Part shown: piece by piece, positions 25,467 to 35,699 of the stretch
How the letters are laid out: each line of letters starts with the position of its first letter
How positions within the stretch are numbered: position 1 is the stretch's first letter
Source: KK5 sp034043675
Lineage (GTDB): Bacteria; Pseudomonadota; Gammaproteobacteria; Burkholderiales; Burkholderiaceae_C
DNA length: 64,000 nt
NCBI RefSeq assembly: GCF_034043675.1
Contig: NZ_JAXCLA010000004.1
Coordinates: 248,001 to 312,000 of the forward strand
Reading direction: 5' to 3'
Position numbers and translations under genes: made by a program
The notes under the pieces: model-generated
Databases searched by the model: none
What the model was told of the DNA's origin: nothing
Seen by the model: only the letters and a program-made list of their open reading frames with translations

Positions 25467-26366
25467 GTGACCCGCATCCAAGCCAACCTGCTGCTGCTCG
25501 CCATCTCGCTGATCTGGGGCTCGGCCTTCGTCGCCCAGAGCCACGGCATGGCCGACGTCGGCCCGATGCTGTTCACCGGCGTACGCTTCCTGCTCGGCGC
25601 CGCCGTAGTGGCGCCGCTCGCGTGGGCCGAGCGTCGCAAGCTCGCCGGCCACGGCCGCACGCTCACGCGCCGCGACGGCCTGACGATCGCCGGCCTGGGC
25701 CTCCTGATCACCGCGGGCGCGGCCATGCAGCAGATCGGGCTCGTCTCCACCTCGATCACCAACGCCGGCTTCCTGACGGCGCTGTACGTGCCGCTGGTGC
25801 CCGTGCTGTCCTGGCTGCTGCTGAATCAGCTGCCGCACTGGTCGGTGTGGCCTGGTGCACTGGCCTGCCTGGTCGGCGCCTTTCTGTTGTCGGGCGCGCA
25901 GGAACTGAACATCGGCCCGGGCGACCTGTGGGTGATCGCCTCCGCTCTGCCCTGGGCGCTGCACGTGCTGGTCGTCGGCCGCGTGGCCGACCGGATGGCT
26001 GCGCCGTTCACCGTCGCCTGCGGGCAGTTCCTCGTCTGCGGCCTCGTGTCGATGGCGATCGCGTTGGGCACCGAGCCGCTGAGCCTGGCCGGTCTGCGCG
26101 GCGCCGCTTGGCCCATCGTCTACACCGGCGTGATGTCGGTGGCCATCGCGTACACCGGTCAGGTCATTGCGCAGCGTTACGCGCAGGCGGCCGACGCGGC
26201 CATCATCCTGTCCTCCGAGACACTCTTCACCGCCGTGTTCGGCTACCTGCTGATGGGCGACCGGCTCGACGACGCCGGCCTGTTCGGCTGTAGCCTGATC
26301 CTGGCTGCGATGCTCGCAGTCCAGCTTCTGCCGCTGCTGCCCGGCCGTAGACTGCAGGCTTCATAG
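25467..26366 (+). CDS. DMT family transporter (two EamA domains)
   Basis: A 299-residue, ten-helix exporter of the drug/metabolite superfamily with tandem EamA repeats. The first starts with NLLLLAISLIWGSAFVAQ; the second around residue 155 (GDLWVIASALPWALHVLVVG) ends with SLILAAMLAVQLLPLL. It starts with GTG. It is followed by the aminotransferase with 18 bases between, so both may be co-transcribed and the exporter may handle an amine or amino acid, which is inference. Confidence 0.88.
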   Translation: MTRIQANLLLLAISLIWGSAFVAQSHGMADVGPMLFTGVRFLLGAAVVAPLAWAERRKLAGHGRTLTRRDGLTIAGLGLLITAGAAMQQIGLVSTSITNAGFLTALYVPLVPVLSWLLLNQLPHWSVWPGALACLVGAFLLSGAQELNIGPGDLWVIASALPWALHVLVVGRVADRMAAPFTVACGQFLVCGLVSMAIALGTEPLSLAGLRGAAWPIVYTGVMSVAIAYTGQVIAQRYAQAADAAIILSSETLFTAVFGYLLMGDRLDDAGLFGCSLILAAMLAVQLLPLLPGRRLQAS

Positions 26367-26384
26367 CGAATCAGGAGACCGCCC

Positions 26385-27689
26385 GTGAGCACCGCACTCG
26401 ACGCCTATTGGATGCCCTTCACGGCGAACCGCCAGTTCAAGCAGTCGCCGCGCCTGCTGACCCGCGCCGAGGGCATGCACTACATCGACGACCAGGGCCG
26501 CCAGGTGCTCGACGGCGCCGCCGGCCTGTGGTGCGTCAACGCCGGCCACAACCGGCCGAAGATCGTCCAGGCGATCCAGCAGCAGGCGGCCGAACTCGAC
26601 TACGCGCCGCCGTTCCAGATGGGCCACCCGAAGGCTTTCGAGCTGGCCGAGCGCCTGGTAAAGCTGCTGCCCGAGGAACTGACCAAGGTCTTCTACACGA
26701 ACTCCGGCTCCGAAGCGGTGGAGACCGCGCTGAAGATGGCCATCGCCTACCACCGCGCGCGCGGCGAGGGCCAGCGCACCCGGCTGATCGGCCGCGAGCG
26801 TGGCTACCACGGCGTGAACTTCGGCGGCATCTCGGTCGGCGGCATCAGCACCAACCGCAAGATGTTCGGCACGATGCTCGGCGGCGTCGACCACATCCGC
26901 CACACGCATGACCTGGCACGCAACGCCTTCTCGATCGGCCTGCCCGCGTACGGCGCCGAGTTCGCCGACGACCTGGAGCGCGTGATCGCGCTGCACGACG
27001 CCTCGACCATCGCCGCCGTCATCGTCGAGCCGGTCGCCGGCTCCACCGGCGTGCTGATCCCGCCGCAAGGCTATCTGCAGCGCCTGCGCGAGATCTGTGA
27101 CCGCCACGGCATCCTCTTGATCTTCGACGAGGTCATCACCGGCTTCGGCCGCACCGGCTCGCCGTTCGCGGCGCAGACCTTCGGCGTCGTACCGGACCTG
27201 ATGACGGTAGCCAAGGGCCTCACGAACGGCTGCGTGCCGATGGGCGCCGTGTTCGCGCGCCAATCGGTGCACGACGTGTTCATGAACGGGCCCGAGCACC
27301 TGATCGAGTTCTTCCACGGCTACACCTACTCGGCCCACCCGCTGGCCTGCGCCGCCGCGCTGGGCACGCTGGACACCTACGAGGAAGACGGGTTGCTGAC
27401 CCGCGCCGCCGAGATGGAAGGCTACTTCGCCGAGCAGTTGCACTCGCTGAAGGGCGAGCCGAACGTGATCGACGTGCGCAACGTCGGCCTGGTCGGCGGC
27501 GTGGAACTCACGCCCATCGCTGGCGAGCCGGCCAAGCGCGGCTTCGCCGCCTTCCTCGACTGCTGGAACCAGGGCGTGCTGATCCGCACCACCGGCGACA
27601 CGATCGCACTGTCGCCACCGCTGATCATCGCCCGCGACCAGATCGACCAGTTGATCGGCGCGATCCGGACGGCTCTCAGGCGACTTTGA
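26385..27689 (+). CDS. Omega-amino acid:pyruvate aminotransferase
   Basis: A 434-residue class III aminotransferase. The start LDAYWMPFTANRQFK is typical of beta-alanine/omega-amino acid:pyruvate transaminases. PLP-site features are SGSEAVETALKMA, the Asp in IFDEVITGFGRTG, and the Schiff-base lysine, about Lys277, in MTVAKGLTNG. The start is GTG 26385 behind CAGGAGA. It should transfer amino groups from beta-alanine or other omega-amines to pyruvate. Its end overlaps the convergent chemoreceptor gene by 14 bases. Confidence 0.92.
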   Translation: MSTALDAYWMPFTANRQFKQSPRLLTRAEGMHYIDDQGRQVLDGAAGLWCVNAGHNRPKIVQAIQQQAAELDYAPPFQMGHPKAFELAERLVKLLPEELTKVFYTNSGSEAVETALKMAIAYHRARGEGQRTRLIGRERGYHGVNFGGISVGGISTNRKMFGTMLGGVDHIRHTHDLARNAFSIGLPAYGAEFADDLERVIALHDASTIAAVIVEPVAGSTGVLIPPQGYLQRLREICDRHGILLIFDEVITGFGRTGSPFAAQTFGVVPDLMTVAKGLTNGCVPMGAVFARQSVHDVFMNGPEHLIEFFHGYTYSAHPLACAAALGTLDTYEEDGLLTRAAEMEGYFAEQLHSLKGEPNVIDVRNVGLVGGVELTPIAGEPAKRGFAAFLDCWNQGVLIRTTGDTIALSPPLIIARDQIDQLIGAIRTALRRL

Positions 27690-29202
27690 AGACGCGGACG
27701 AGTGCCGTGAGGCGCTCGGCCTGAGTGTTCAGGCTCTGTGCGGCGGCGGTGCTCTCCTCCACCAGCGCGGCGTTCTGCTGCGTCACCTCGTCGAGCTGAC
27801 CCACGGCTTGAGAGACCTGCTGCAGGCCACCGCTCTGCTCCTGCGTGGCGTTGGAGATGTCGTGGATCAGCCCTGAGACGCGCTGCACCTCCGCCACCAG
27901 CGAGCTCATCGTCTGGCCGGCCTGCTGGACCTGGCGGGTGCCGCTGTCCACCTTCTCGACGTTCTCGGCGATCAGTTGCTTGATCTCGCGCGCCGCCTGC
28001 GCGCTGCGCTGGGCCAGCGAGCGGACTTCGCTGGCCACGACCGCGAAGCCGCGTCCCTGCTCGCCGGCACGCGCCGCCTCCACCGCGGCGTTCAGCGCGA
28101 GGATGTTGGTCTGGAAGGCGATGCCGTCGATGACGGACGTGATGTCCGCGATCTTGCTGCTCTGCGCGCTGATCGACTCCATCGTCTGCACGACATCGCC
28201 GACGGCCCGGCCGCCCTGCGCCGCGGCGCTGCTGGCAGCACTCGCTAGCTGCGTCGCCTGCTGCGCGGCCTCGGCGTTCTGCTGGACGGTGGAGGTCAGC
28301 TGCGCCATCGACGCGGCCGTTTGCTGCAGGCTCGCCGCCTGGCTCTCGGTGCGGTTGGACAGGTCGTGGTTGCCGGCAGCAATCTCGCCGGAAGCCATCG
28401 CGATCGAGCCGGCCGCGCCGTTGACGTCGGCCACCAGCAAGCGCAGCGAATCGCGAGTGCGCAGCAGCGCCGACATCAGGCTGCCGCCATCGCCCTGCTG
28501 CACCGGCACGGCCACGACCAGGTCGCCGGCCGCCACGCGTTCGAGCACGTCGCGGGCCAGCGCGGGGTCGCCGCCCAGCTCGCGCCGCATCGTCGCGCGC
28601 AGGTTGATGACGAAGCCGATGCAGACCACGATCGTCGCCAGCACCAGCACGATCACCCAGCCGCGCGCCGTGCTCATCGCCGCGCCGGCGCGGGCGCGCG
28701 CGACGTCCTTCTCGGCATTGGTGGCCTTCTTCATGTCGAGCAGTTGGGCCCGCAGGTCGCGCCAGGTCGGCGTCTCCTTCTTGTTCACCGCCTCGGTCGC
28801 GCCCGCGGTGTCGCCGGCCTTGACGAACTTCAGCACTGCGTCCTGTGCCTCGGCCAGCTTGCCGCGCGCCGCTTCCATCGCACGCAGCTGTTCCTGCTGG
28901 GCCGGTGTGGCGGCGGCGCGGGCTTCCTCGGCGGCCTTGTCGTAGCCTTTGATGGCGTTCTCGAGGTTCTCGTAGGCCTTCTTGTTGGACGGGTCCAGCA
29001 CCGTGTTGCGCAGTGCCTGGCCCATCTGCAGGCCCTGGGCGTACATCTCGTTGGTGGCGGCGGCCAGTGAATCCTCGTGGGCGAAGTAGTCGCCGAGCTG
29101 GCGGTCCATGCCGACGGTGCCCAGGCAGACCACCGTTCCCAGGACCGCCGCCAGCACGGCCGGCACGGCCAGCGAAACCATCACCCTCTGCGTGAACCTC
29201 AT
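27676..29202 (-). CDS. Methyl-accepting chemotaxis protein
   Basis: A 508-residue chemoreceptor. TM1 is about 7-29, a periplasmic four-helix domain 30-182, TM2 about 183-203 (WVIVLVLATIVVCIGFVI), then HAMP and the signalling domain with the hairpin tip IAFQTNILALNAAVEAARAG. It ends in RVFKVA without the CheR-binding pentapeptide. The start is backed by AGGGGAGG. The ligand is unknown. It implies a motile cell; no other chemotaxis genes are in the window. Confidence 0.95.
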   Translation of the reverse strand: MRFTQRVMVSLAVPAVLAAVLGTVVCLGTVGMDRQLGDYFAHEDSLAAATNEMYAQGLQMGQALRNTVLDPSNKKAYENLENAIKGYDKAAEEARAAATPAQQEQLRAMEAARGKLAEAQDAVLKFVKAGDTAGATEAVNKKETPTWRDLRAQLLDMKKATNAEKDVARARAGAAMSTARGWVIVLVLATIVVCIGFVINLRATMRRELGGDPALARDVLERVAAGDLVVAVPVQQGDGGSLMSALLRTRDSLRLLVADVNGAAGSIAMASGEIAAGNHDLSNRTESQAASLQQTAASMAQLTSTVQQNAEAAQQATQLASAASSAAAQGGRAVGDVVQTMESISAQSSKIADITSVIDGIAFQTNILALNAAVEAARAGEQGRGFAVVASEVRSLAQRSAQAAREIKQLIAENVEKVDSGTRQVQQAGQTMSSLVAEVQRVSGLIHDISNATQEQSGGLQQVSQAVGQLDEVTQQNAALVEESTAAAQSLNTQAERLTALVRVFKVA

Positions 29203-29295
29203 ATGCCCTCCCCTGAGCCTTGTCGATTGTTCGAGCCGATGCTAAGGGTCCCGATACCGCTTGAATCAGGAGTTAGGGCAACGCGGCCGCGGAGT

Positions 29296-31344
29296 TCAGG
29301 GCATATTTCCGGATGTATTCGTGCCCGTCGCCTTCGAGGCCAGCATCGAACCGAGCAGTGCGTCGACCAAGGTGCCGCCGGAGCTTCCACCGCCCGCCAC
29401 CATCACCTCCGGCACCAGCTTCAGCCCGGCGCGGCCGAAGGCCTCGGCAACCTGGATGCTCGCGTAGTTGCCGGCGCCGACCGCGTTGGTCTTCAGCTGC
29501 ACGACCACAGCCTCGGCCTCGCCGACCTGGCGGATCACCGTCGCCTCGGCCTCGCCGTTGACGCGCGTCACGCGGGCATCGGCATCGGCATTGATCGTCT
29601 TCGAGCGTGCCATGCCCTCGGCCGCGTGGACCGAGGCTTCGGCATCGAAGCGGGCGATGGCCACCTTGCGCTCGGCGGCGACGACCTGCGGCTGTGTGTC
29701 CGCCAGCGCCTTGGCCTGCTCCAGCTTCTGCCGCTCGGTCTGCGCCTGCTGCTGGGTGACGAAGGTGGCCTTCTGCGTCTCGGCAACCTTGCGGTCGGTC
29801 AGCGGCTTCATCAGTTCTTCCGGCGGGTTGATGTCGCCGATCAGCGTCTCCACCGCGCCGACGTTGTACTGCGCCAGCGCCGCAGCGATCGCGGCCTTGG
29901 CCTGAGCCTGGCGCTCGGAGCGGCTGCTGAGGAAGTCGATCACGTCGGACTTCTGCGCGGCGTTGCGGAAGTAGTTGCCGATCGTCGGCTCCAGCACCTG
30001 CGTGACCAGGGCATCCATGCTGCCGAAGCGCGCGATCACGCGCGGCGCGTCGTTGCGCGGGATGTGGATGATCTGCGAGACGTCGAGGTTGTACGAGAAG
30101 CCGTCGGACGAGCGGACCTTGATCGTGCAGAGCTTGGCATCCAGGTTGTGGGCCTCGGTGCGGCCGGTGGCCCAGTTCAGCACGACATTGGCCGTCGGCA
30201 CGATCTTGACCTTGTGCGTGTGCGGATTGATCGGGTACATGCCGGGGTCCAGCGGTTCGACCCAGACGCCTTTCTCGCCGCGCGCCACCAGGTTGCCGTG
30301 GCGGAAGTCCTCGCCGGTCACGTCGCGGCCCTCGCGGCCGACATAGGCGACGACGACGCCGACATTGGCGATCGGCACGTTCGTCTGCTCCACCATCTCG
30401 ACGACGGCGAACTTCGGGTTGATGAAGTAGCGGCCGGACAGCAGCACCTGCTCCTGCAGGCCCTTGTTGCCGCCGTTGTCGACGAAGCGCTGTGGATCCT
30501 GGAACAGGTTGTGGCCGGGCACTTCGGGGCCGGCGATCTCGCCGGTGGCCAGCGGCCGGCCCTCGCGCGTGGTCACGATGCCGATGCGGCCTTCGGGCAC
30601 GTCGGTGACGTCCGCCAACTCGATCTTGAACAGCATCGGGTTGATGCGGTAGGTGCCCTGCGGGACGATGGCCATCTGTGGGCCGCGCTCGCCGCCGCCG
30701 TCGATGAAGGCGCGGGCATCCTGGAAGGAATCGCAGTCGACCTGGCGGCCGATCACGCGGCCCTCGGCCAGCGGGCGGCCATCGCGTGCCTCGACGATGC
30801 CGATCTTGCCTGCGCCGATCACCGTCATCGCCACCGTGCTCACCTTGAACACCAGCGGGTTGATACGCCAGGTGCCCGGCGGGATCAGCGCCATCTGCGC
30901 GCCGCGCTCGCCATGGCCTTCGAGGAAGGCGACGGCATCCTGGAAGTCGTCGCACGCGACCTGACGGCCGAGGATTCGGCCGTCCGGCAGCACGCGGCCA
31001 TCACAGCTTTCCACCACGCCGACCTCACCGGTCGGGATCACCAGCTGCGGCACGATGTTGATCTCGTACTGCCAGGGCCACAGGCCCATGTAGAGCCCCG
31101 GCGCCAAGGTGGCGGCCTGGATGCCGGCCTCGCCGCGTAGCGCGACGATCTTGCCCGGCGGCAGCTGGCGATGCTCGCCGAACAGCACGAACTTCTTGAC
31201 CACGGTGCCGATCGAGTCGTCCGGCACGATGTAGATGCCCAAGAGCCTCAGCACCCGCTTGTAGAAGACGATCAGCAGGACGAGGACGAAGAAATCGATG
31301 AACCAGCCGAAGTAGCTGCCGATGAAGACTGACGCTGTATCCAT
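29296..31344 (-). CDS. Flotillin-like SPFH protein with tandem repeat modules
   Basis: A 682-residue membrane-associated protein. One N-terminal hydrophobic segment (about 12-36) anchors it. Residues 107-168, 179-241 and 252-313 are three copies of a module that runs from GxVGxVE through DGRxLxxGRxxGRQV and FQDAxAF to GTxRINPxxFKV. A fourth, divergent copy spans about 326-380. The SPFH core (about 385-530) and a long Ala/Glu-rich coiled coil (510-640, for example AQTERQKLEQAKALADTQ) follow, then a Gly/Ser C-terminus. Flotillins scaffold membrane microdomains. The repeat block makes it larger than standard flotillins. It lies 71 bases downstream of the MscS gene on the same strand, so it may be in one transcript with it. 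Confidence 0.88.
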   Translation of the reverse strand: MDTASVFIGSYFGWFIDFFVLVLLIVFYKRVLRLLGIYIVPDDSIGTVVKKFVLFGEHRQLPPGKIVALRGEAGIQAATLAPGLYMGLWPWQYEINIVPQLVIPTGEVGVVESCDGRVLPDGRILGRQVACDDFQDAVAFLEGHGERGAQMALIPPGTWRINPLVFKVSTVAMTVIGAGKIGIVEARDGRPLAEGRVIGRQVDCDSFQDARAFIDGGGERGPQMAIVPQGTYRINPMLFKIELADVTDVPEGRIGIVTTREGRPLATGEIAGPEVPGHNLFQDPQRFVDNGGNKGLQEQVLLSGRYFINPKFAVVEMVEQTNVPIANVGVVVAYVGREGRDVTGEDFRHGNLVARGEKGVWVEPLDPGMYPINPHTHKVKIVPTANVVLNWATGRTEAHNLDAKLCTIKVRSSDGFSYNLDVSQIIHIPRNDAPRVIARFGSMDALVTQVLEPTIGNYFRNAAQKSDVIDFLSSRSERQAQAKAAIAAALAQYNVGAVETLIGDINPPEELMKPLTDRKVAETQKATFVTQQQAQTERQKLEQAKALADTQPQVVAAERKVAIARFDAEASVHAAEGMARSKTINADADARVTRVNGEAEATVIRQVGEAEAVVVQLKTNAVGAGNYASIQVAEAFGRAGLKLVPEVMVAGGGSSGGTLVDALLGSMLASKATGTNTSGNMP

Positions 31345-31415
31345 GGGGAGGCGGAGCCGGGTCCGCTTGCCTGTTGAGGTGCGGTCAGCCTATCCAGCGC
31401 CTCGTTAGGAAAGCA

Positions 31416-32738
31416 TCAGGATGCCGGCGGCGCCGCCTCGACCTTGGCTTCGGGCGGCACGGCCTCGGTGATGTGGTGCATCACCCGCTGCGGGAACGGG
31501 ATGTCGATGCCCAGCCCGTTGAGCGTGCGCAGAATCGCCAGGTTCACGTCCGACTTGACGCCGCCGGTACCGTTCTCGGGATCGGCGATCCAGAAGTAGA
31601 CGGTCAGCTCCAGCCCGTCGGCTGCGAAGTTGCTGAGTTGCACCGAGGGGCCCGGATCGGCCAGCACGCGCTTGCAGGTCTTGACCACGTCTACGAGCTG
31701 GGGGATCAGCACGTCCAGGTCGGTGCCATAGGCCACCTGCACGACGGTGCTCACCGACACGCGCGGATCGGCCAGCGAGCTGTTCTCCACCCGCTGCGTG
31801 ATCAGCATCTCGTTGGGTACCACCGACTCCTTGCCGCCCAGCGAGCGGATCACCGTGTAGCGGGTCTTGATGTCGCTGATGCGGCCCTCGAAGTTGTCCA
31901 CCTTGACCATGTCGCCGATGCGCAGCGAGCGCTCGGCCAGGATCACGAAGCCCGACACGTAGTTCGAGGCCAGCTTCTGCAGGCCGAAGCCGATGCCCAC
32001 GCCCACCGCGCCGCCCAGCACGCCCAGCGCCGTGAGGTCCACGCCGGCGGCCGAGAGCGAGAACATCAGGCCGATGAACAGCAGCGAGGCCCGCGTCACG
32101 TTGACGGCGATCTTGCGCAGCGACAGGTCCAGCGCATTGCTGCGCAGCAGGCGCGCCTCGACCGCGGAGGAGACCCACAGCGCCAGCACCAGCACAACCA
32201 GCGCGGTCAACGCGCCCTGCAGCAGGTCCAGCACGGTGACGTGCGCATTGCCGACCTTGAAGCGCACGTCGTCCAGGCTGTCCATCAGGACCGGCAGCAC
32301 GCCGGTGACCCACAGGATGGAGCCGATCCACGCGATCCAGGAGACGCTGCGCTCGACAAGCTTGATGATCTTGGAGCTGGGCAGCCCCGCGCGCAGCACG
32401 CGCACCGTCAGCCGGATCACGACCAGCGCGATCAGCACCGGGATCACCAGCTTGAAGACCGCCGGCGCCACGCCCAGCCGCGGCAGCACCGGCCGCGCGG
32501 CCAGCGCCAGCAGCAGCGAGAGCACCGGGAACAGCACGCCGTCGAAGACATTGCGGCCGAACATCACCGGCATCGGGTGCGCACCGTTGTGCGCCTCGGT
32601 CGCGCGCTTCAGGCGCCAGACGATCAGCCAGGCCAGGCCCATCACGACCAGCAACAGACCGATCTCGGTCAGCGCGGCGGGTTTCAGCAGAGCGGCGCCG
32701 AGCGCCTCGAGTTCATCCTGGTTGAGCGGCTTGTCCAT
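31416..32738 (-). CDS. MscS family mechanosensitive channel
   Basis: A 440-residue inner-membrane channel. About five hydrophobic segments precede the conserved pore helix and beta domain (GVLGGAVGVGIGFGLQKLAS, then YVSGFVILAERSLRIGDMV), and the cytosolic part includes SVSTVVQVAYGTDLD. The glycine/alanine-rich pore helix is typical. It should release solutes on osmotic downshock. It is followed by the flotillin gene and preceded by the HDAC-like gene on the same strand. Confidence 0.92.
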   Translation of the reverse strand: MDKPLNQDELEALGAALLKPAALTEIGLLLVVMGLAWLIVWRLKRATEAHNGAHPMPVMFGRNVFDGVLFPVLSLLLALAARPVLPRLGVAPAVFKLVIPVLIALVVIRLTVRVLRAGLPSSKIIKLVERSVSWIAWIGSILWVTGVLPVLMDSLDDVRFKVGNAHVTVLDLLQGALTALVVLVLALWVSSAVEARLLRSNALDLSLRKIAVNVTRASLLFIGLMFSLSAAGVDLTALGVLGGAVGVGIGFGLQKLASNYVSGFVILAERSLRIGDMVKVDNFEGRISDIKTRYTVIRSLGGKESVVPNEMLITQRVENSSLADPRVSVSTVVQVAYGTDLDVLIPQLVDVVKTCKRVLADPGPSVQLSNFAADGLELTVYFWIADPENGTGGVKSDVNLAILRTLNGLGIDIPFPQRVMHHITEAVPPEAKVEAAPPAS

Positions 32739-32788
32739 TCGTCCTGTGAGGTACTGCGGGTGAGGCAGACCTTACCAGACGCGCACGT

Positions 32789-33724
32789 TCAGATTCCCGC
32801 GAGTACGCGTAGGTGCACGCCGACGCTGCGGGCCAGCGCGGCCAGGTTGTAGCCGCCTTCGAGCGAGGAGACGATACGGCCCTTGGCATGGCGCTGCGCC
32901 ACGTCCTTGATGCGCCAGGTGATCCACTCGTAATCGGCTTCGACGAGGCCCAACTGGCCGAGATCGTCGTCGCGGTGCGCGTCGAAGCCGGCGGAGATGA
33001 AGATCATCTCGGGCTTGAAGGCCTCCAGCGCCGGCATCCACTCGGCCTCGATCATTTCGCGGATTTCGCCGCCGCGCGTGTAGGGCGGGACCGGCACGTT
33101 GACCATGTTGTCGCCCAGCGGCCGCGTGCCCGAGTACGGGTAGAGCGGGTTCTGGAAGATGCTGACCATCAGCACCCGCTCGTCGTTGGCGATGATGTCC
33201 TCGGTGCCGTTGCCGTGGTGGACGTCGAAATCGATGATCGCCACACGCTTGAGCCCGCGCACGTCCAGCGCGTGACGCGCCGCGACGGCCACGTTGTTGA
33301 AGAAGCAAAAGCCCATCGCCTGGTCGCGCGTGGCGTGGTGGCCCGGCGGGCGCACGGCGCAGAAGGCGTTCTCCGCCTTGCCGTCGAGCACCAGGTCAGT
33401 CGCCTTCACGGCGGCGCCGGCGGCGCGCATCACGGCCGCCTGCGTACCTGGGGAGGCGAAGGTGTCGGGATCGATCGCGCGGGTCTCGCCGAAGTCGGCG
33501 CATTCGTGCATCAGCCCGGAGATGCTGTCGATGTAGAGCTTGCTGTGCGCGCGCTCCACGTCGGCCAAGTCCACCAGCGGCGCCTCGTGCCGCTCCAGCG
33601 CCACGTCGATGCCGCTGGCGATCAGCCAGTCCTCGATCGCTGCCAGGCGCTGCGGGCACTCGGGGTGGCCGCGGCCCATGTCGTGCTGATGGCAGTCGGG
33701 ATGGCTGATGTAGGCGGTGGGCAT
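32789..33724 (-). CDS. Histone deacetylase-like amidohydrolase
   Basis: A 311-residue zinc deacetylase of the class II HDAC/acetylpolyamine amidohydrolase superfamily. The active-site motifs are complete: RPPGHHA, the zinc site in IIDFDVHHGNGTEDI, and SAGFDAHRDDDLG, with a late EGGYN. Bacterial members remove acetyl groups from polyamines, acetoin-related proteins or other amides; the substrate cannot be told here. It diverges from the MoxR gene with a 47-base gap. Confidence 0.93.
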   Translation of the reverse strand: MPTAYISHPDCHQHDMGRGHPECPQRLAAIEDWLIASGIDVALERHEAPLVDLADVERAHSKLYIDSISGLMHECADFGETRAIDPDTFASPGTQAAVMRAAGAAVKATDLVLDGKAENAFCAVRPPGHHATRDQAMGFCFFNNVAVAARHALDVRGLKRVAIIDFDVHHGNGTEDIIANDERVLMVSIFQNPLYPYSGTRPLGDNMVNVPVPPYTRGGEIREMIEAEWMPALEAFKPEMIFISAGFDAHRDDDLGQLGLVEADYEWITWRIKDVAQRHAKGRIVSSLEGGYNLAALARSVGVHLRVLAGI

Positions 33725-33771
33725 GTCTCGCTCCGGGGGGACGGGCTGTCGTTTTGCGCTATGGTCGCCGG

Positions 33772-34706
<935 letters not shown>

Positions 34707-34710
<4 letters not shown>

Positions 34711-35699
34711 AAGGTCCGCGGGCCCGCTGGCAGGCCTGGCTCGACGCCCGGCACAAGCCGAGCGACGTCCACGAGATGGGCCAGCGCAACATCTACATCG
34801 TGCCCAGTCGCCCGGGCTTCTTCTTCTGCCTGGTGCTGGCCGTGCTGCTGCTTGCCTCGATCAACGACCAGCTGAGTCTGGGCTACATGCTCACCTTCCT
34901 GCTCGCGGGGGCAGGTCTTGCCTCGATGCAGACCACGCACGGCAACCTGCGCGGCCTGAACCTGGACCTGCGGGAGCCGGTGCCGGTCTACGCCGGCGAC
35001 GATGTGCAGCTGGAGGTACGCCTGCACAACCCCGGCCGGGCGCGCTTCGGTATCGGCATTCATGTGCTCGGCGGCAAGGCGGACGAGATCGCCTGGACCG
35101 ATGTGCCGGCGCAGGGCCATGCGCTGCTCGCGCTGCGCTACCCGTCTGCGGCCCGCGGGCACCAGCCGATCCCGACCTTGCAGATCATCACCCGCTTTCC
35201 GCTGGGTCTGTTCCGTGCCTGGAGCATCTGGCGACCGGCCGCCAAGGTCTGGGTCTATCCGCAGCCCGAGGTGCCGGCCGCGCCCTTCCCGATGCAGGCG
35301 GCAGACGAGGGCGACGAGGCCGTTTCCGCCATCCCGGCCGGCCTCGCACAGCAGGGCCAGGACTTCGAGGGTGTACGCCTGTACCGGCGCGGCGACACGC
35401 TGCGCCAGGTCGTGTGGAAGAAGGCGGCGCTGAGCCTGGACCAGGGCACCCCGCCCTGGGTGCGCGAGACGCAGGCGCCGGCATCCCAGACGCTGTGGCT
35501 CGATGCGCGCGCCACCGCCGGCCTCGCAGACTGGGAAACCCGCCTGTCGCGGCTGGCGGCCTGGGTGCTAGCTGCCGAGCGGCTGCAGCAACCCTACGGC
35601 TTGCGGCTCGGCGGTGCGTCGTGGGAACCCGGCCTGGGCGCTGCGCAGCAGCAGCTATGCCTGGAGCAGTTGGCGCTGGCATCGGAGTCCTTGTCGTGA
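34707..35699 (+). CDS. DUF58 domain-containing membrane protein
   Basis: A 330-residue protein with two adjacent membrane helices (about 36-75: GFFFCLVLAVLLLASI and GYMLTFLLAGAGLA) followed by a beta-rich region and the DUF58 signature (GDTLRQVVWKKAAL; von Willebrand-like fold). It is coupled to moxR upstream and to the transglutaminase downstream (GTGA overlap). This is the common MoxR-DUF58-transglutaminase arrangement, whose molecular role is not settled. Confidence 0.88.

Noticed and set aside
29203..29295. Sigma-28 (flagellar) promoter before the chemoreceptor gene
   Set aside because: Pieces resembling GCCGAT and TCAAG are present, but their spacing and orientation do not fit the consensus.
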